Source: JAKVCB01 sp963578605
GTDB taxonomy: Bacteria > Planctomycetota > Planctomycetia > Pirellulales > Lacipirellulaceae
NCBI GenBank assembly: GCA_963578605.1
Contig: CAUZEA010000081.1
Location: 1-26,411 of the forward strand
Reading direction: 5' to 3'
Length of the DNA stretch: 26,411 nt
Shown: piece after piece, positions 15,301 through 22,128 of the stretch
Layout of the letters: each line of letters opens with the position of its first letter
Position numbering within the stretch: the first letter of the stretch is position 1
Program-made: the position numbers and the translations under genes
The notes under the pieces: model-generated
Databases searched by the model: none
Seen by the model: only the letters and a program-made list of their open reading frames with translations
Told to the model about the DNA's origin: nothing

Positions 15301-18208
15301 CAACGTACCCATGTCCCTCGACCGGATTGACGAATGCGAAATCGGCTTCCGGATGTGGGGGATCCACAATCGCCGGGGAGTCGGGGAATGTCTGCTGGTA
15401 ACCGTCGGGCACGACTTCGCGGATCAGGTACCACCCGGGATTCAAGCCGTCGAGCAAGTACCTTCCGGACTCGTCGAATTCGGTCTGGAGATCGTCCTCC
15501 ATGGTCACTGCGTGTGGCTCGCCCGTATCGAAGATGTTGTTCAAATTCGTATCTGCATAAATGGTCACGCCCGGCAGTCCTGTTTCTTGCTCGTCCTGCT
15601 CACCGTTGCCATTTTCATCGAGCCACTTGATGCCGTGGACCGAACCCATCTCGATCTTTTGGTTACCAAAGTCGATGTCGTGGACTGCGTGACCGGGTCG
15701 GACGAGAACATGGTGCCCGTACCCATCGATCGGAATCGGGAATGCGATATCCGTTTCCGACTGCGGGGAATCGGTCGTCACCCGAAATCGGGGGAAGGTC
15801 TGCCGATGACCTTCCGGCACAATTTCGCGGATCATGTGGAACCCGGGCTGCAAATCGTCGAGCCAATACCTTCCTGCCTCGTCGAAGTTGGTGTTGGGAT
15901 CGTCCCGCATGGTCACCGTGTGTGGCTCGCCAGTATCGAAGACACCGTTATGATTCTGGTCCGTATAAATCGTCACACCCGGCAATCCCGGTTCGCCATG
16001 ATCTCGCTCACGGTTGCCGTTTTCATCGAGCCATTTGATGCCGTGGACCGAACCCGGCCCGAACTTCTGATTGCCAAAGTCGATGCCCTCGATCACTTGT
16101 CCCGAGGCCAGGTAGACCACGTGAGCCCCCACCATCGGTGAATGAAAGGTCAGCCGGTTATCGACGGGAACTTCCGGAAAGTCGATCGGCGACCAGGGGT
16201 CGACCGGTGTCAAGGGGGAGGGGTCTGGAACGGCCGGGTCGATGGGATAAGTCTGGCGGAAACCATCCGGTACGACTTCGCGAATCACGTGCCACCCGGG
16301 ACGCAAATTCCTGAGCCGATACGTTCCGGTCTCGTCAACGCGGGTATACGGATTGTCCCGCCTGGTCACTGCGTGCGGTTCGTTGGAATCAAAAATTCCG
16401 TTGAAATTCCAGTCCGAATAAACGGTCACACCCGGCAGTCCCGGCTCTCCCGAATCCCGCTCGCCATTGCCGTTTCCATCGAGCCACTTGAGGCCGCGAA
16501 TCGAGCTTGGACCAATCATCTGATTACCAAAATCGATATCGGTGACCGTTTGGCCTGGCTCCAGGATGACGAAATGACTGCCAGGGGAGGGACTGGGAAT
16601 GGGTCGTATGGGAAACGGCGAGATGTTGGGCTGCCCGGGGAAATTGCGTTTCCAATGTTCGTAATCGTTTTGATCGACGACGCCATCGGTATTCGTATCA
16701 CCCTGGTCCGCTTGGTCCGAATCGAGCGCGTCGCGCCAAAGCGTGTAAGCCGCGGCTCCAGTGACCGAAATTTCACTTGCGGTCTCTGCGGGTACGATTG
16801 GCCCGGGAACAACAATGGGACCGTGAGGAAATGTCTGACGATACCCGGCTGGCACAATTTCGCGGATCACGTGCCACCCGGGCCGCAGATCCTCAAGCCA
16901 ATACATGCCGGTCTCGTCGAAGTCGGTGTTGGGATTGTCCCGCTTGGTTACCGTGTGCGGTTCATCGTCGTTGAATACCCCGTTGCGGTTGAGATCGACA
17001 TAGATGGTCACGCCTGACAGGCCAGGCTCTTCCCGATCCTGCTCACCGTTGCCGTTTTTATCAAGCCACTTGATGCCGTGGATCGAGCCCGGGCCGATGT
17101 GCTGATTGCCGAAATCGATGCCGTCGACCGTCTCGCCCGGCTTCAGAAAGACGTCATGGCCGCCAGGGGAGGGTAAGGGAAAGGGTGGTACAGGAACCGG
17201 TTCAATCTCCGGCCGCTGGGGGAAATTGTGTTTCCAATGGTCGTAATCTCCGTGATTGACGACGCCATCGGCATTCATGTCCGCCTTGCCCGTTTCGTCA
17301 TTTTTGTTCGTATCGAGCGCGTCGCGCCAAAGCGTGTATGCCGCAGCCCCAGTCACCTCGATTTCACTTTCGGGGCGATCTGGTGCGAGCGGAATCGGAC
17401 CACGAGGAAACGTCTGACGATATCCTTCCGGTACGACTTCGCGGATCACGTACCGGCCGGGACGCATATCCTGGAGCGAATACAAGCCCCCTTCATCAAA
17501 ATCGGTTGCCTGATCGTCCCGCCTGGTTACCGCGTGCGGTTCATGGTCATCCAGTGCGCCGTTGTAGTTCAAGTCGGCATAAATAACGATCCCCGATATG
17601 CCAGGTTCAACGGCGTCGCGCTGGCCATTGCCATTGAGATCTTCCCACTTGCGCCCGTGAACGGATGCAAGTCCCAGCCGCTGGTTGCCGAAATCGAGTC
17701 CCTCGACCGTCGCTCCCGCATCGACGAATACGACATGCGCGTTGGCATCGCCCCATGGTGGCGGCTGGTACCCGGGTGGCAGAGAGGGAAATGTCTGTTT
17801 GAACCCATCTGGCACGATCTCGCGAACCATGTGGAAGCCCGGCCGCAGGTTCTCGAGAGAGTACAGACCAGCCTCGTCAAAATCTGTGTCGGGGTCGTCC
17901 CGCATGGTCACGGCGTGGGGTTCGTCGGTATCGAACCGGCCATTGAAATTACGGTCGGAGTAGATGGTCACCTCAGCCAGGCCGGGCTCGCCGTCATTTT
18001 GATGCCCGTCCGCGTTGAGGTCCTCCCACTTCCGTCCGTGGATCGAACCAGACTCGAGCGGAGGGAGAGGATCTGGGGACCCGAGAACGTCGTCCCCATC
18101 AAGCGAATCGGCTACACCGTCGCCTGCCAGGAGGCGTCGATCTTCAAGTCGCTCACAGTGAAGTTGCTTTTGACCAGGACGCCTCTTGATACCGAAAAAA
18201 ATCGCCAC
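12296..18208 (-). CDS. Giant secreted/surface protein of eleven SdrD-B-like modules
   Basis: 1970 residues starting at GTG 18208, supported by AGAGGAG six nt upstream. The N-terminus carries CERLEDRRLLAGD (about 18-30), the LEPR-type motif of planctomycete exported proteins, so a surface or extracellular location is likely. Eleven modules follow, each opening like SVHGIKWLDENGNG...EPGLPGVTIY and closing with GIDFGNQ. Each has two D-x-N-x-N-G loops expected to bind Ca2+, as in staphylococcal SdrD B domains. Modules 2 and 3 hold dockerin-like inserts (about residues 280-330 and 477-526). Module 7 holds a DUF6174-like domain (about 1105-1225). Module 8 has an unassigned beta-rich insert (about 1350-1470). 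The C-terminus is acidic, with no anchor or sorting motif. Its ligand is unknown; adhesion or scaffold roles are inference. Confidence 0.92.
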   Translation of the reverse strand: MAIFFGIKRRPGQKQLHCERLEDRRLLAGDGVADSLDGDDVLGSPDPLPPLESGSIHGRKWEDLNADGHQNDGEPGLAEVTIYSDRNFNGRFDTDEPHAVTMRDDPDTDFDEAGLYSLENLRPGFHMVREIVPDGFKQTFPSLPPGYQPPPWGDANAHVVFVDAGATVEGLDFGNQRLGLASVHGRKWEDLNGNGQRDAVEPGISGIVIYADLNYNGALDDHEPHAVTRRDDQATDFDEGGLYSLQDMRPGRYVIREVVPEGYRQTFPRGPIPLAPDRPESEIEVTGAAAYTLWRDALDTNKNDETGKADMNADGVVNHGDYDHWKHNFPQRPEIEPVPVPPFPLPSPGGHDVFLKPGETVDGIDFGNQHIGPGSIHGIKWLDKNGNGEQDREEPGLSGVTIYVDLNRNGVFNDDEPHTVTKRDNPNTDFDETGMYWLEDLRPGWHVIREIVPAGYRQTFPHGPIVVPGPIVPAETASEISVTGAAAYTLWRDALDSDQADQGDTNTDGVVDQNDYEHWKRNFPGQPNISPFPIRPIPSPSPGSHFVILEPGQTVTDIDFGNQMIGPSSIRGLKWLDGNGNGERDSGEPGLPGVTVYSDWNFNGIFDSNEPHAVTRRDNPYTRVDETGTYRLRNLRPGWHVIREVVPDGFRQTYPIDPAVPDPSPLTPVDPWSPIDFPEVPVDNRLTFHSPMVGAHVVYLASGQVIEGIDFGNQKFGPGSVHGIKWLDENGNRERDHGEPGLPGVTIYTDQNHNGVFDTGEPHTVTMRDDPNTNFDEAGRYWLDDLQPGFHMIREIVPEGHRQTFPRFRVTTDSPQSETDIAFPIPIDGYGHHVLVRPGHAVHDIDFGNQKIEMGSVHGIKWLDENGNGEQDEQETGLPGVTIYADTNLNNIFDTGEPHAVTMEDDLQTEFDESGRYLLDGLNPGWYLIREVVPDGYQQTFPDSPAIVDPPHPEADFAFVNPVEGHGYVVIIRPGEAVDGIDFGNQRKPEPVGSIHGIKWLDENGNGKQDQGEPGLPGVTIFVDVNLNSRFDTDEPHTETMEDDPDTDFDESGQYGLKDLPAGEHYVNEVVPFGFVQTFPSPVGILIYPPPHATTTPATHLDTAQQELNTQRQQWQTLNLRDYIYHFERICFCSPEYVDPGLVHVVGGEIDSVEHAVTGDVLDPSFFLTVDDLFDEVQAAIDSQADEIVVEYDGIFGNPTTIDIDFSKYMADDEMSFRASDLRVIPDPGIGPHKVILQPGDVVEGIDFGNQKIEPGSIHGIKWLDKNGNGTRERNEPGLPGVTIYIDSNRNGMLDTEEPHTQTAEDDPETSGDESGRYEFEDLSTGVYLVREVVPDGYQQTFPRDEFGPVLPGPGPLEDMVFDLFAKVTPEKIELALQAGETEQREVTITLLPYFFRAIELDVMASVPDVDLVNLTGTIVNGGGGDTSVFEVQFTGDGLPHAFDLQFVNVESGTVTGPTIPVRINSPASGGAHRVFVYPGAEVRNVDFGNQQIEPGSVHGIKWLDENGDGQHGSTEPEVPGVTIYADFNRNGMLDNNEPHTQTMEDNPQTDFDEAGRYGLTDLPAGEHWIAEVVPDGFVQTFPSRPVIAIYPPPPGGGVHEVKIEPGDTIEGIDFGNRRELPAGGSVHGIKWLDENGNREHDPNEPGMPGVIIYVDFNRNGVLDDNEPRTKTMEDDPETDFNESGRYGLRDVPTGEHWISEVVPPGFSQTFPSNPIIAIFPPPPGGGVHEVKIEPGDTIEGIDFGNKRIEPGEVHGIKWTDYNGNGKRDSQEPGLPGVTIYSDSNFNGQLDFGEAKTETMHDDSTTDFDEAGMYWLKNLSPGVTSIREIVPGGFVQTYPSPNAHSPWEQGAHFLSIEEGGSLDGLDFGNRHLPIPVPEEPVVVVDDTTSDGYQAAFEELPLEPSLTTTPETEDTVPTSLLLDTAAPPEDDLDAIEAVFGSIGDDADGQSTDTDDLALNLSLAVGDTWDNV
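14545..14890 (-). other. DUF6174-like domain inside module 7 of the giant protein
   Basis: The coded block runs from NLRDYIYHFERICFCSPEYV through VHVVGGEIDSVEHAVTG, TVDDLFDEVQAAIDSQADEI and VEYDGIFGNPTTIDIDF to MADDEMSFRASDL. This order and the CFCSPE, GxPTxIxID and DDE motifs match what I know of DUF6174, normally a small stand-alone lipoprotein or exported domain. Its function is unknown. It replaces the short loop that other modules have between QTFP and the DFGNQ strand. Confidence 0.7.
16632..16780 (-). repeat. Dockerin-like insert, copy 2 (module 3)
   Basis: It encodes AAYTLWRDALDSDQ, then DTNTDGVVDQNDYEHWKRNF. The D-x-N-x-D-G-x-V-x-x-x-D-Y-x-x-W pattern is the Ca2+-binding half of planctomycete dockerin-type sequences. 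A stretch of about 26 nt (ATCGAGCGCGTCGCGCCAAA onward) is identical to copy 1, so the two arose by duplication. Confidence 0.75.
17219..17372 (-). repeat. Dockerin-like insert, copy 1 (module 2)
   Basis: It encodes AAYTLWRDALDTNKND, then DMNADGVVNHGDYDHWKHNF, with the same layout and flanks (VTGAAAYTLWRDALD) as copy 2. In planctomycetes such motifs usually end a protein. Here they sit within two B-like modules near the N-terminus. Confidence 0.75.
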
Positions 18209-18214
18209 GGTTCG

Positions 18215-18221
18215 CTCCTCT
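18215..18221 (-). promoter_or_regulatory. Ribosome binding site of the giant gene
   Basis: AGAGGAG on the minus strand lies six nt before the GTG at 18208. It decides this non-ATG start, which also preserves the complete N-terminal export motif. Confidence 0.7.
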
Positions 18222-18226
18222 GAGTC

Positions 18227-18239
18227 TGCACAATGTGCA
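18227..18239. promoter_or_regulatory. Operator-like palindrome before the giant gene
   Basis: TGCACA-A-TGTGCA is a perfect 6-bp inverted repeat with a single central base, five nt upstream of the ribosome site of the giant gene. Its place in the leader could let a dimeric regulator or an RNA fold block expression. Function is inferred from position and symmetry only. Confidence 0.35.
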
Positions 18240-18284
18240 ACGAAACCCCTGACATATTCTTACTGGCCACTGGGGATTCTAACC

Positions 18285-18296
18285 ACTCGGCCGAGT
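18285..18296. promoter_or_regulatory. Perfect 12-bp palindrome ACTCGGCCGAGT
   Basis: A fully symmetric 12-bp sequence about 77 nt upstream of the giant gene start. It may be a regulator site. No partner regulator gene is in the window. Confidence 0.3.
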
Positions 18297-18642
18297 TTCC
18301 GCTACCGTTCAGCTGGCATTTTCCTGAATGTTTTCGGATTTTTTACGGCTCCGCTGTCAGAACATTTTTTCCTTGAATTTCGTGACTCACGTGCCCGCTT
18401 CTGGTCATTGCCAATTTTTTTGGGGGGAAGCGCCAGCCCGGAGCAAAGACTACGCGTGAAACGCCCAAGGCCGTTGACGATGGGTTCTGCGGGATTGGGC
18501 ACACCCTTCGAGGTTTTTGGCAGAATTACCCGCAACGACGACCCGCGCCGCAAGTCGATTGATACAAAGGTGTTAAAAAAATCAGCTCAAGCCCAGGCCG
18601 AATTTGGCCGCGACTGGCGGGGTATTCCCGGTCGATCCCTAC

Positions 18643-18665
18643 CGCCCCACCTTTTGGATGGGGCG
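18643..18665. repeat. GC-rich hairpin
   Basis: CGCCCCACC-TTTT-GG-A-TGGGGCG forms a 9-bp stem with one bulged A. It has no T-run on either strand, so it is not a standard intrinsic terminator. It immediately precedes the AAGTC-N8-GACTT block. Confidence 0.5.
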
Positions 18666-18670
18666 ATGTA

Positions 18671-18866
18671 AAGTCGTCCGCGAGACTTATACTCATATTT
18701 ATATATAGAGAGAGAAGTCTCTGGCGAGGCCCGCATATCAATATAAAAGTCACCGGTGAGACTTCAGCTGGCTGGTGAGACTTCAGCTGGCTGGTGAGAC
18801 TTCAGCTGGCTGGTGAGACTTCAGCTGGCTGGTGAGACTTCAGCTGGTAAGTCACCGGCGCGACTT
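18671..18866. repeat. Cluster of AAGTC-N8-GACTT inverted repeats
   Basis: Three elements share the exact layout AAGTC, eight bases, GACTT. They are at 18671-18688 (spacer GTCCGCGA), 18747-18764 (ACCGGTGA) and 18849-18866 (ACCGGCGC). A fourth left half (AAGTC TCTGGCGA) lies at 18715-18727 with a decayed right half. The last element overlaps the stop codon of the dehydrogenase gene. The 19-bp tandem repeat lies between the second and third and reuses the right half, GGTGAGACTT. Confidence 0.8.
18755..18847 (+). repeat. 19-bp tandem repeat, 4.9 copies
   Basis: GGTGAGACTTCAGCTGGCT begins at 18755, 18774, 18793, 18812 and 18831, the last copy being 17 nt. The copies are identical, which indicates recent expansion. 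Each contains the palindrome CAGCTG and the half-site GACTT. Copies abut without spacers, so this is not a CRISPR array. Confidence 0.95.
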
Positions 18867-19680
18867 AACCATCTTCCATGAATCTCGTCGTCTCGGGCGT
18901 TTCCCACTCGGCGGGCGTGATATAACCACCATCGATTACCAACGAGGTACCGGTGATACCGGCTGAATCCTCGCATGAAAAGTAAATCGCAGCCTTGGCA
19001 ATGTCCATTGGCGTCAAGGCCACTCCCATCGGGACCCGCTTCAGGCGCTGTGCCAGGGCGGCTTCCGGGTCGGGTGCCTTGCTCAGGTGATAACGGAGCA
19101 TCGGCGTGTCAGTAATGCCCGGGCAAATACAGTTACACCGCAGGCCGTCAGCCGCGTAATCAAGGGCAATGGAGCGGCTCAACCCAAGGACGGCGTGCTT
19201 CGACGTGATGTAGGCGGGCGTGCTGGCCTGTCCGACAAAGCTGCCGATTGAACCAATGTTTACCACATAACTGCGTCGGTTCTTGCGCAAATGACTTATG
19301 CCATATTTGATGGAGAGGAAGATGGACTTGACGTTCACATCCATCAACTCGTCCCACTCGGCCGAAGAATAATCATGCAGCTGTGCCACGTGAACGATGC
19401 CGGCACTGTTCACAATCGACTGGAGTGCCCCAAAGTGTTCAACGGTCCGGTCAATCGACTCGCGAAGCTGATCTTCGTTCGTCAAATCACATTGCAGAAA
19501 CAGGGCCTGTCCACCACGGTCGGTGATGCCATGGACGACCTCCCGGCCTCTTTCGGTTTGCACGTCGACCACGACAACTCGGGCACCCTCGTCGGCAAAA
19601 AGCTCGGCCGTGGCCTGCCCCATGCCCGACGCGCCACCACTAATCCAGGCGACTTGTCCTTCCATGCGATTTTGAGTCAT
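18865..19680 (-). CDS. Short-chain dehydrogenase/reductase (SDR)
   Basis: 271 residues, the typical classical SDR length, cytoplasmic. The cofactor motif is SGGASGMG (14-21). D39 at the end of the second strand (VVVVD) favours NAD(H). NSAG (91-94), N116, S144, Y157 and K161 (YITSK) complete the catalytic tetrad, and CPGITDTPM follows. The C-terminus SAGITGTSLVIDGGYI is standard. The substrate cannot be read from the sequence; family members oxidise or reduce alcohols, sugars or lipids. I chose ATG 19680; an in-frame GTG at 19692 (GTGAGACCAACG upstream) is possible, and neither has a strong ribosome site. No operon partner is evident, as the next leftward gene is 656 nt away. Confidence 0.92.
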   Translation of the reverse strand: MTQNRMEGQVAWISGGASGMGQATAELFADEGARVVVVDVQTERGREVVHGITDRGGQALFLQCDLTNEDQLRESIDRTVEHFGALQSIVNSAGIVHVAQLHDYSSAEWDELMDVNVKSIFLSIKYGISHLRKNRRSYVVNIGSIGSFVGQASTPAYITSKHAVLGLSRSIALDYAADGLRCNCICPGITDTPMLRYHLSKAPDPEAALAQRLKRVPMGVALTPMDIAKAAIYFSCEDSAGITGTSLVIDGGYITPAEWETPETTRFMEDG

Positions 19681-19713
19681 CGTTGGTCTCACTTGTTGGA
19701 ATGGTAATCGCAG

Positions 19714-19723
19714 AGAGTACTCT
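19714..19723. promoter_or_regulatory. 10-bp palindrome before the SDR gene
   Basis: AGAGTACTCT is perfectly symmetric and lies 33 nt before the SDR start codon. A small stem ACCGG-ATCAA-CCGGT follows at about 19725. Either could be an operator. Evidence is symmetry and position only. Confidence 0.25.
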
Positions 19724-19862
19724 ACCGGATCAACCGGTTTTATTCAGGATGGGCGAACGCGAAAAGTCTCAAAATTACCGATTTGTGGACCGCCATTTTT
19801 GAAATGCGGTGAGATAGTTCGCTGCACGTGCACACTTCTGGTCACCGCCGCTGCAGAAGGCC

Positions 19863-20591
19863 TTAACGCCATCGGCCCCACCCCCACCGGCCCATCTCCA
19901 CTCCGCGCTCTTCTGCGCGCTCTCCCATTGCCGCGTAGAACTCCATCCGCTCCGCTCGCTCTGCCCGTTGCTCTTCGGTCAACTCGGGACGTTGGCTATT
20001 CTCGCCACGATCCTGGCCACGATCCTGGCCACGAGCGGCTTGATCACCTCTGCCGGCTTGGGCACCTCTCACAGCCTGGTCACCTTGACCTCCTTGGGCA
20101 CCCCTACCTGCTCGCTCGCCGCTACCCCTCTGGTCACCTCGGGCCGCTTGATCACCTCTAGTTCCTCGGTCACCTCGCCCCCGTTGTCCTCGACCCCCCC
20201 ACCAACCACGTCCGGAACGGAGGGCTGAATAGACGTCGCGCGAGTTGACCATGCGGTTGATCGCTTCGTCCAGGATGACCACCTTTTCTTCGTCCGACGC
20301 AGATTGATATGCCTGGATGCTGGTTTCGGTAAACTGCCGCATCTCGTCACGAAGTTTGTCACGCAGCCTTCTGAGACTGTTTCGGTCCATTTCATCGACA
20401 GTCCGCATCAATTGCGTTTTGAGCGAGTTCTTTGCAACTCGGGACAAGTCCCCGCTATCGGCCAGTTGGTCTTTGAACGCCAATGCTCGTCGCACTTCGA
20501 GATCGGGTCCCAGCCACCAGAACAGGGTTGTGATGATGACGACCGCCAACCCGATGCCGCCGATGGCTTTCAGGTTGAACGTAGTTTTCAT
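19863..20591 (-). CDS. Membrane-anchored protein with an RGD/RG-rich tail
   Basis: 242 residues. One hydrophobic segment (about 10-28, GGIGLAVVIITTLFWWLG) follows a short basic N-terminus, so the protein is probably anchored with its bulk outside the cytoplasm. Residues 30-125 are charged and helical, with a conserved-looking ALRSGRGWW end. Residues about 125-205 are low-complexity repeats of RGDQAARGDQ, GRGDQ and QDRGQDRG type. A helix rich in Glu/Arg (LTEEQRAERAERMEF) and a Gly/Trp/Arg end (GRWGWGRWR) follow. AAGGA lies nine nt before the ATG. It is 116 nt downstream of the prepilin-like gene on the same strand, so co-transcription is possible. I do not recognise a function. Confidence 0.75.
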   Translation of the reverse strand: MKTTFNLKAIGGIGLAVVIITTLFWWLGPDLEVRRALAFKDQLADSGDLSRVAKNSLKTQLMRTVDEMDRNSLRRLRDKLRDEMRQFTETSIQAYQSASDEEKVVILDEAINRMVNSRDVYSALRSGRGWWGGRGQRGRGDRGTRGDQAARGDQRGSGERAGRGAQGGQGDQAVRGAQAGRGDQAARGQDRGQDRGENSQRPELTEEQRAERAERMEFYAAMGERAEERGVEMGRWGWGRWR

Positions 20592-20707
20592 CGGGACGGG
20601 TCCTTGGGTGGTTGTAGTTTTCGGATTCCTGTCCGCGATCGAAAGTGCGGTGGAATGTCAATTCGTCTTCCGTTGGGGGGTCACCCTTTCAACTCCCCGC
20701 ATTGACG

Positions 20708-21631
20708 TTATGAATTGTCTCCGTCCTCTAAGCCGATTCCCGAATTCGGATCATTTCCATCCCCGATGGCGCACAGCCAATTCAAAACATCGAGGTCCGT
20801 ATTGTTATCGACGGAGTCGATGTGGCCATCCAGGTAGGCAAACAGGGTCACGGCTGGATGTTCGCTTCCATATTTCGAGCGACTGTGGTCGCTGCTGCTG
20901 TTGGCCAGTCCTCGACGCGTATCCGCGAAGATGCCCCAGGGCGAATCGGCCGCCAGGAACGCGCAGTCTCCCTGCACCACATGCCTCATTTCCTCGGGGA
21001 CGGAGGGATCGGGCGGCGGTACGTGACGCTCGCCTACCGCAAACGTCTTGCTGGTGCCGTCGGTTACCTGGCGATTACGGATTTTGGAATACGTGTAGAT
21101 CGGCCCCGCAGACTGGGGGTCGACGTTCTCCGTTTCTCGATAGTAAAGGTAGACACCTGTGTTGGCAGCGTAGTCCCCTCCAGCAGCGGCACGCGTCACC
21201 AGCGGCGGCCTGTTATTGTTGTCAAAATTACGATCGGCGGCCGGCGAACGTCGACTGGGGCAGAAATAAACCTCGACCGGTGTTCGCATGGCCAACGCGT
21301 TTTCATCGGCGTCGACTCGGTAATCGGGATCATAGGCATCGTGGATGGACTGTTGCTCCATAAACGGCAACAACCGAAAGGCCCAGGAGACTCCCATCGG
21401 ATCCCGCGTATTGCGACCCTGTGGATAATACCCCATTACATCGTGGTAAGCATTCACCGCAATGCCTACCTGCTTGAGGTTGTTCATGCATTGTGCGCGG
21501 CGGGCAGCTTCCCGCGCGGCATTGACAGCCGGCAACAACATGCCGATCAAGATCCCGATGATCGCGATCACGACCAATAGTTCGACTAACGTAAAACCTC
21601 TCGGACGGGACGATGGAGATGAATGGGCCAT
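20708..21631 (-). CDS. DUF1559 prepilin-like protein
   Basis: 307 residues from ATG 21631. The N-terminus has a type II pseudopilin signal, RPRG|FTLVELLVVIAIIGIL, with cleavage expected after G12 and the conserved Glu at the fifth mature position. It is followed by the family sequence LLPAVNAAREAARRAQCMNNLKQ. The rest is typical DUF1559, including YHDVMGYYPQG, WAFRLLPFMEQQ, VYFCPSRR, VTDGTSKTFAVGERH and a C-terminal YLDGHIDSVDNNTD. These very numerous planctomycete proteins are thought to assemble as extracellular pilin-like or surface components processed by a prepilin peptidase. AGGGA upstream of the ATG supports the start. The frame is also open upstream to 21898, but that part looks unrelated to the pilin. 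Confidence 0.92.
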   Translation of the reverse strand: MAHSSPSSRPRGFTLVELLVVIAIIGILIGMLLPAVNAAREAARRAQCMNNLKQVGIAVNAYHDVMGYYPQGRNTRDPMGVSWAFRLLPFMEQQSIHDAYDPDYRVDADENALAMRTPVEVYFCPSRRSPAADRNFDNNNRPPLVTRAAAGGDYAANTGVYLYYRETENVDPQSAGPIYTYSKIRNRQVTDGTSKTFAVGERHVPPPDPSVPEEMRHVVQGDCAFLAADSPWGIFADTRRGLANSSSDHSRSKYGSEHPAVTLFAYLDGHIDSVDNNTDLDVLNWLCAIGDGNDPNSGIGLEDGDNS

Positions 21632-22125
21632 GATGATGGGTCCCTGTATGGCAGTGAACCTGTGTGGCAGTGACGTCATAACCAGTTTACCCGCAACGTG
21701 CTCGCCGGCAAATACGGCCGCACTCTCCATGAGGGGGCGCGACGGTCCATCCCACACCAGCCAGCCATGCGCACCGGCAGGGTTTAAGGCAGGGACGTTG
21801 TGGATTTCACTTTGAAGTGCAGGTGTCAAGCCGCCGTTACTGTTCGCCTGGACATTATAGATCCAGGGCAGGCTTGACGCCACCGAGTCGGTGATCACGT
21901 CGAACTTCTTTCCCAGTTGAGCGTGACATTGAGATTAGCGTCTGCGTATTGCGAGGCATCCCGGCTGACAAACCGGTCGCTTGCCAGTGCCGAGATCTGA
22001 AACGGTTCGGATCGGATCCATGCGTCACCAAAACCGGCCAGTGCAACTTGTCCAATCGCGAACTGCCCAGTGGTGACTGCGGCATACCAGAAGGTAACCA
22101 CCGTTGACCGTTCAGCTCGTTTCAT
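21632..22125 (-). pseudogene. Possible frameshifted relic upstream of the DUF1559 gene
   Basis: A leftward ORF from ATG 22125 encodes 76 residues (MKRAERSTVVTFWYAAV..., YADANLNVTLNWE) and stops at 21895. One extra base in the A-rich run near 21908 would continue it in another frame through KFDVITDSVASSLPWIY and NSNGGLTPALQSEIHNVP, which then stays open into the DUF1559 frame. The joined sequence looks protein-like, but I recognise no domain. It may be a broken gene or chance open frames. This and the next two entries account for the 805-nt gap between the DUF1559 gene and operon C. Confidence 0.3.
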
Positions 22126-22128
22126 AAC

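Larger units (their letters stand above)
12950..18062 (-). repeat. Eleven SdrD-B-like coding modules, 350-790 nt each
   Basis: Module starts (HG[IR]KW motif) fall near 18055, 17675, 17090, 16510, 16055, 15645, 15230, 14440, 13715, 13340 and 12950. Modules without inserts are about 350-455 nt. Modules 2, 3, 7 and 8 are 580-790 nt because of inserted domains. Modules 9 and 10 are especially alike, both at the boundary GDTIEGIDFGN and over the preceding Pro/Gly loop, which suggests recent duplication. Confidence 0.85.
18209..18864. other. 656-nt non-coding region before the giant gene
   Basis: Between the giant gene start and the 3' end of the dehydrogenase gene no gene is convincing. The 161-codon rightward frame at 18186-18671 and an 83-codon leftward frame at 18302-18553 have no recognisable domains and no ribosome sites. 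The region holds short palindromes near the giant gene, a strong hairpin (18643-18665), an AT-rich patch (18688-18712) and a dense block of AAGTC/GACTT repeats (18671-18866). It probably carries the long leader and promoter of the giant gene, but I could not fix a promoter. Confidence 0.6.

Noticed and set aside
15014..16141. 375-codon rightward ORF opposite the giant gene (and a similar one at 17228-18223)
   Set aside because: They are antisense to clearly coding repeats, and their sequence is itself repetitive (FIEPLDAVDRT-type), mirroring the modules. Strong codon bias of the sense strand keeps the frame open.
18265..18305. tRNA-Ser-like fragment (minus strand GGCCGAGTGGTTAGAATCCCC)
   Set aside because: Resembles the D-arm region of a class II tRNA, but no acceptor, anticodon or T-arm can be drawn. 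Probably chance.
18186..18671. 161-codon rightward ORF in the region before the giant gene
   Set aside because: Overlaps the giant gene start, has no ribosome site and no recognisable domain, and its composition looks non-coding.
18755..18847. CRISPR array
   Set aside because: The 19-bp copies are directly adjacent, with no unique spacers and no cas genes nearby.
19820..19862. Terminator after the RGD-rich protein gene
   Set aside because: CTTCTG...CAGAAG forms a 6-bp stem with a 13-nt loop but has no T-run. Too weak to call.
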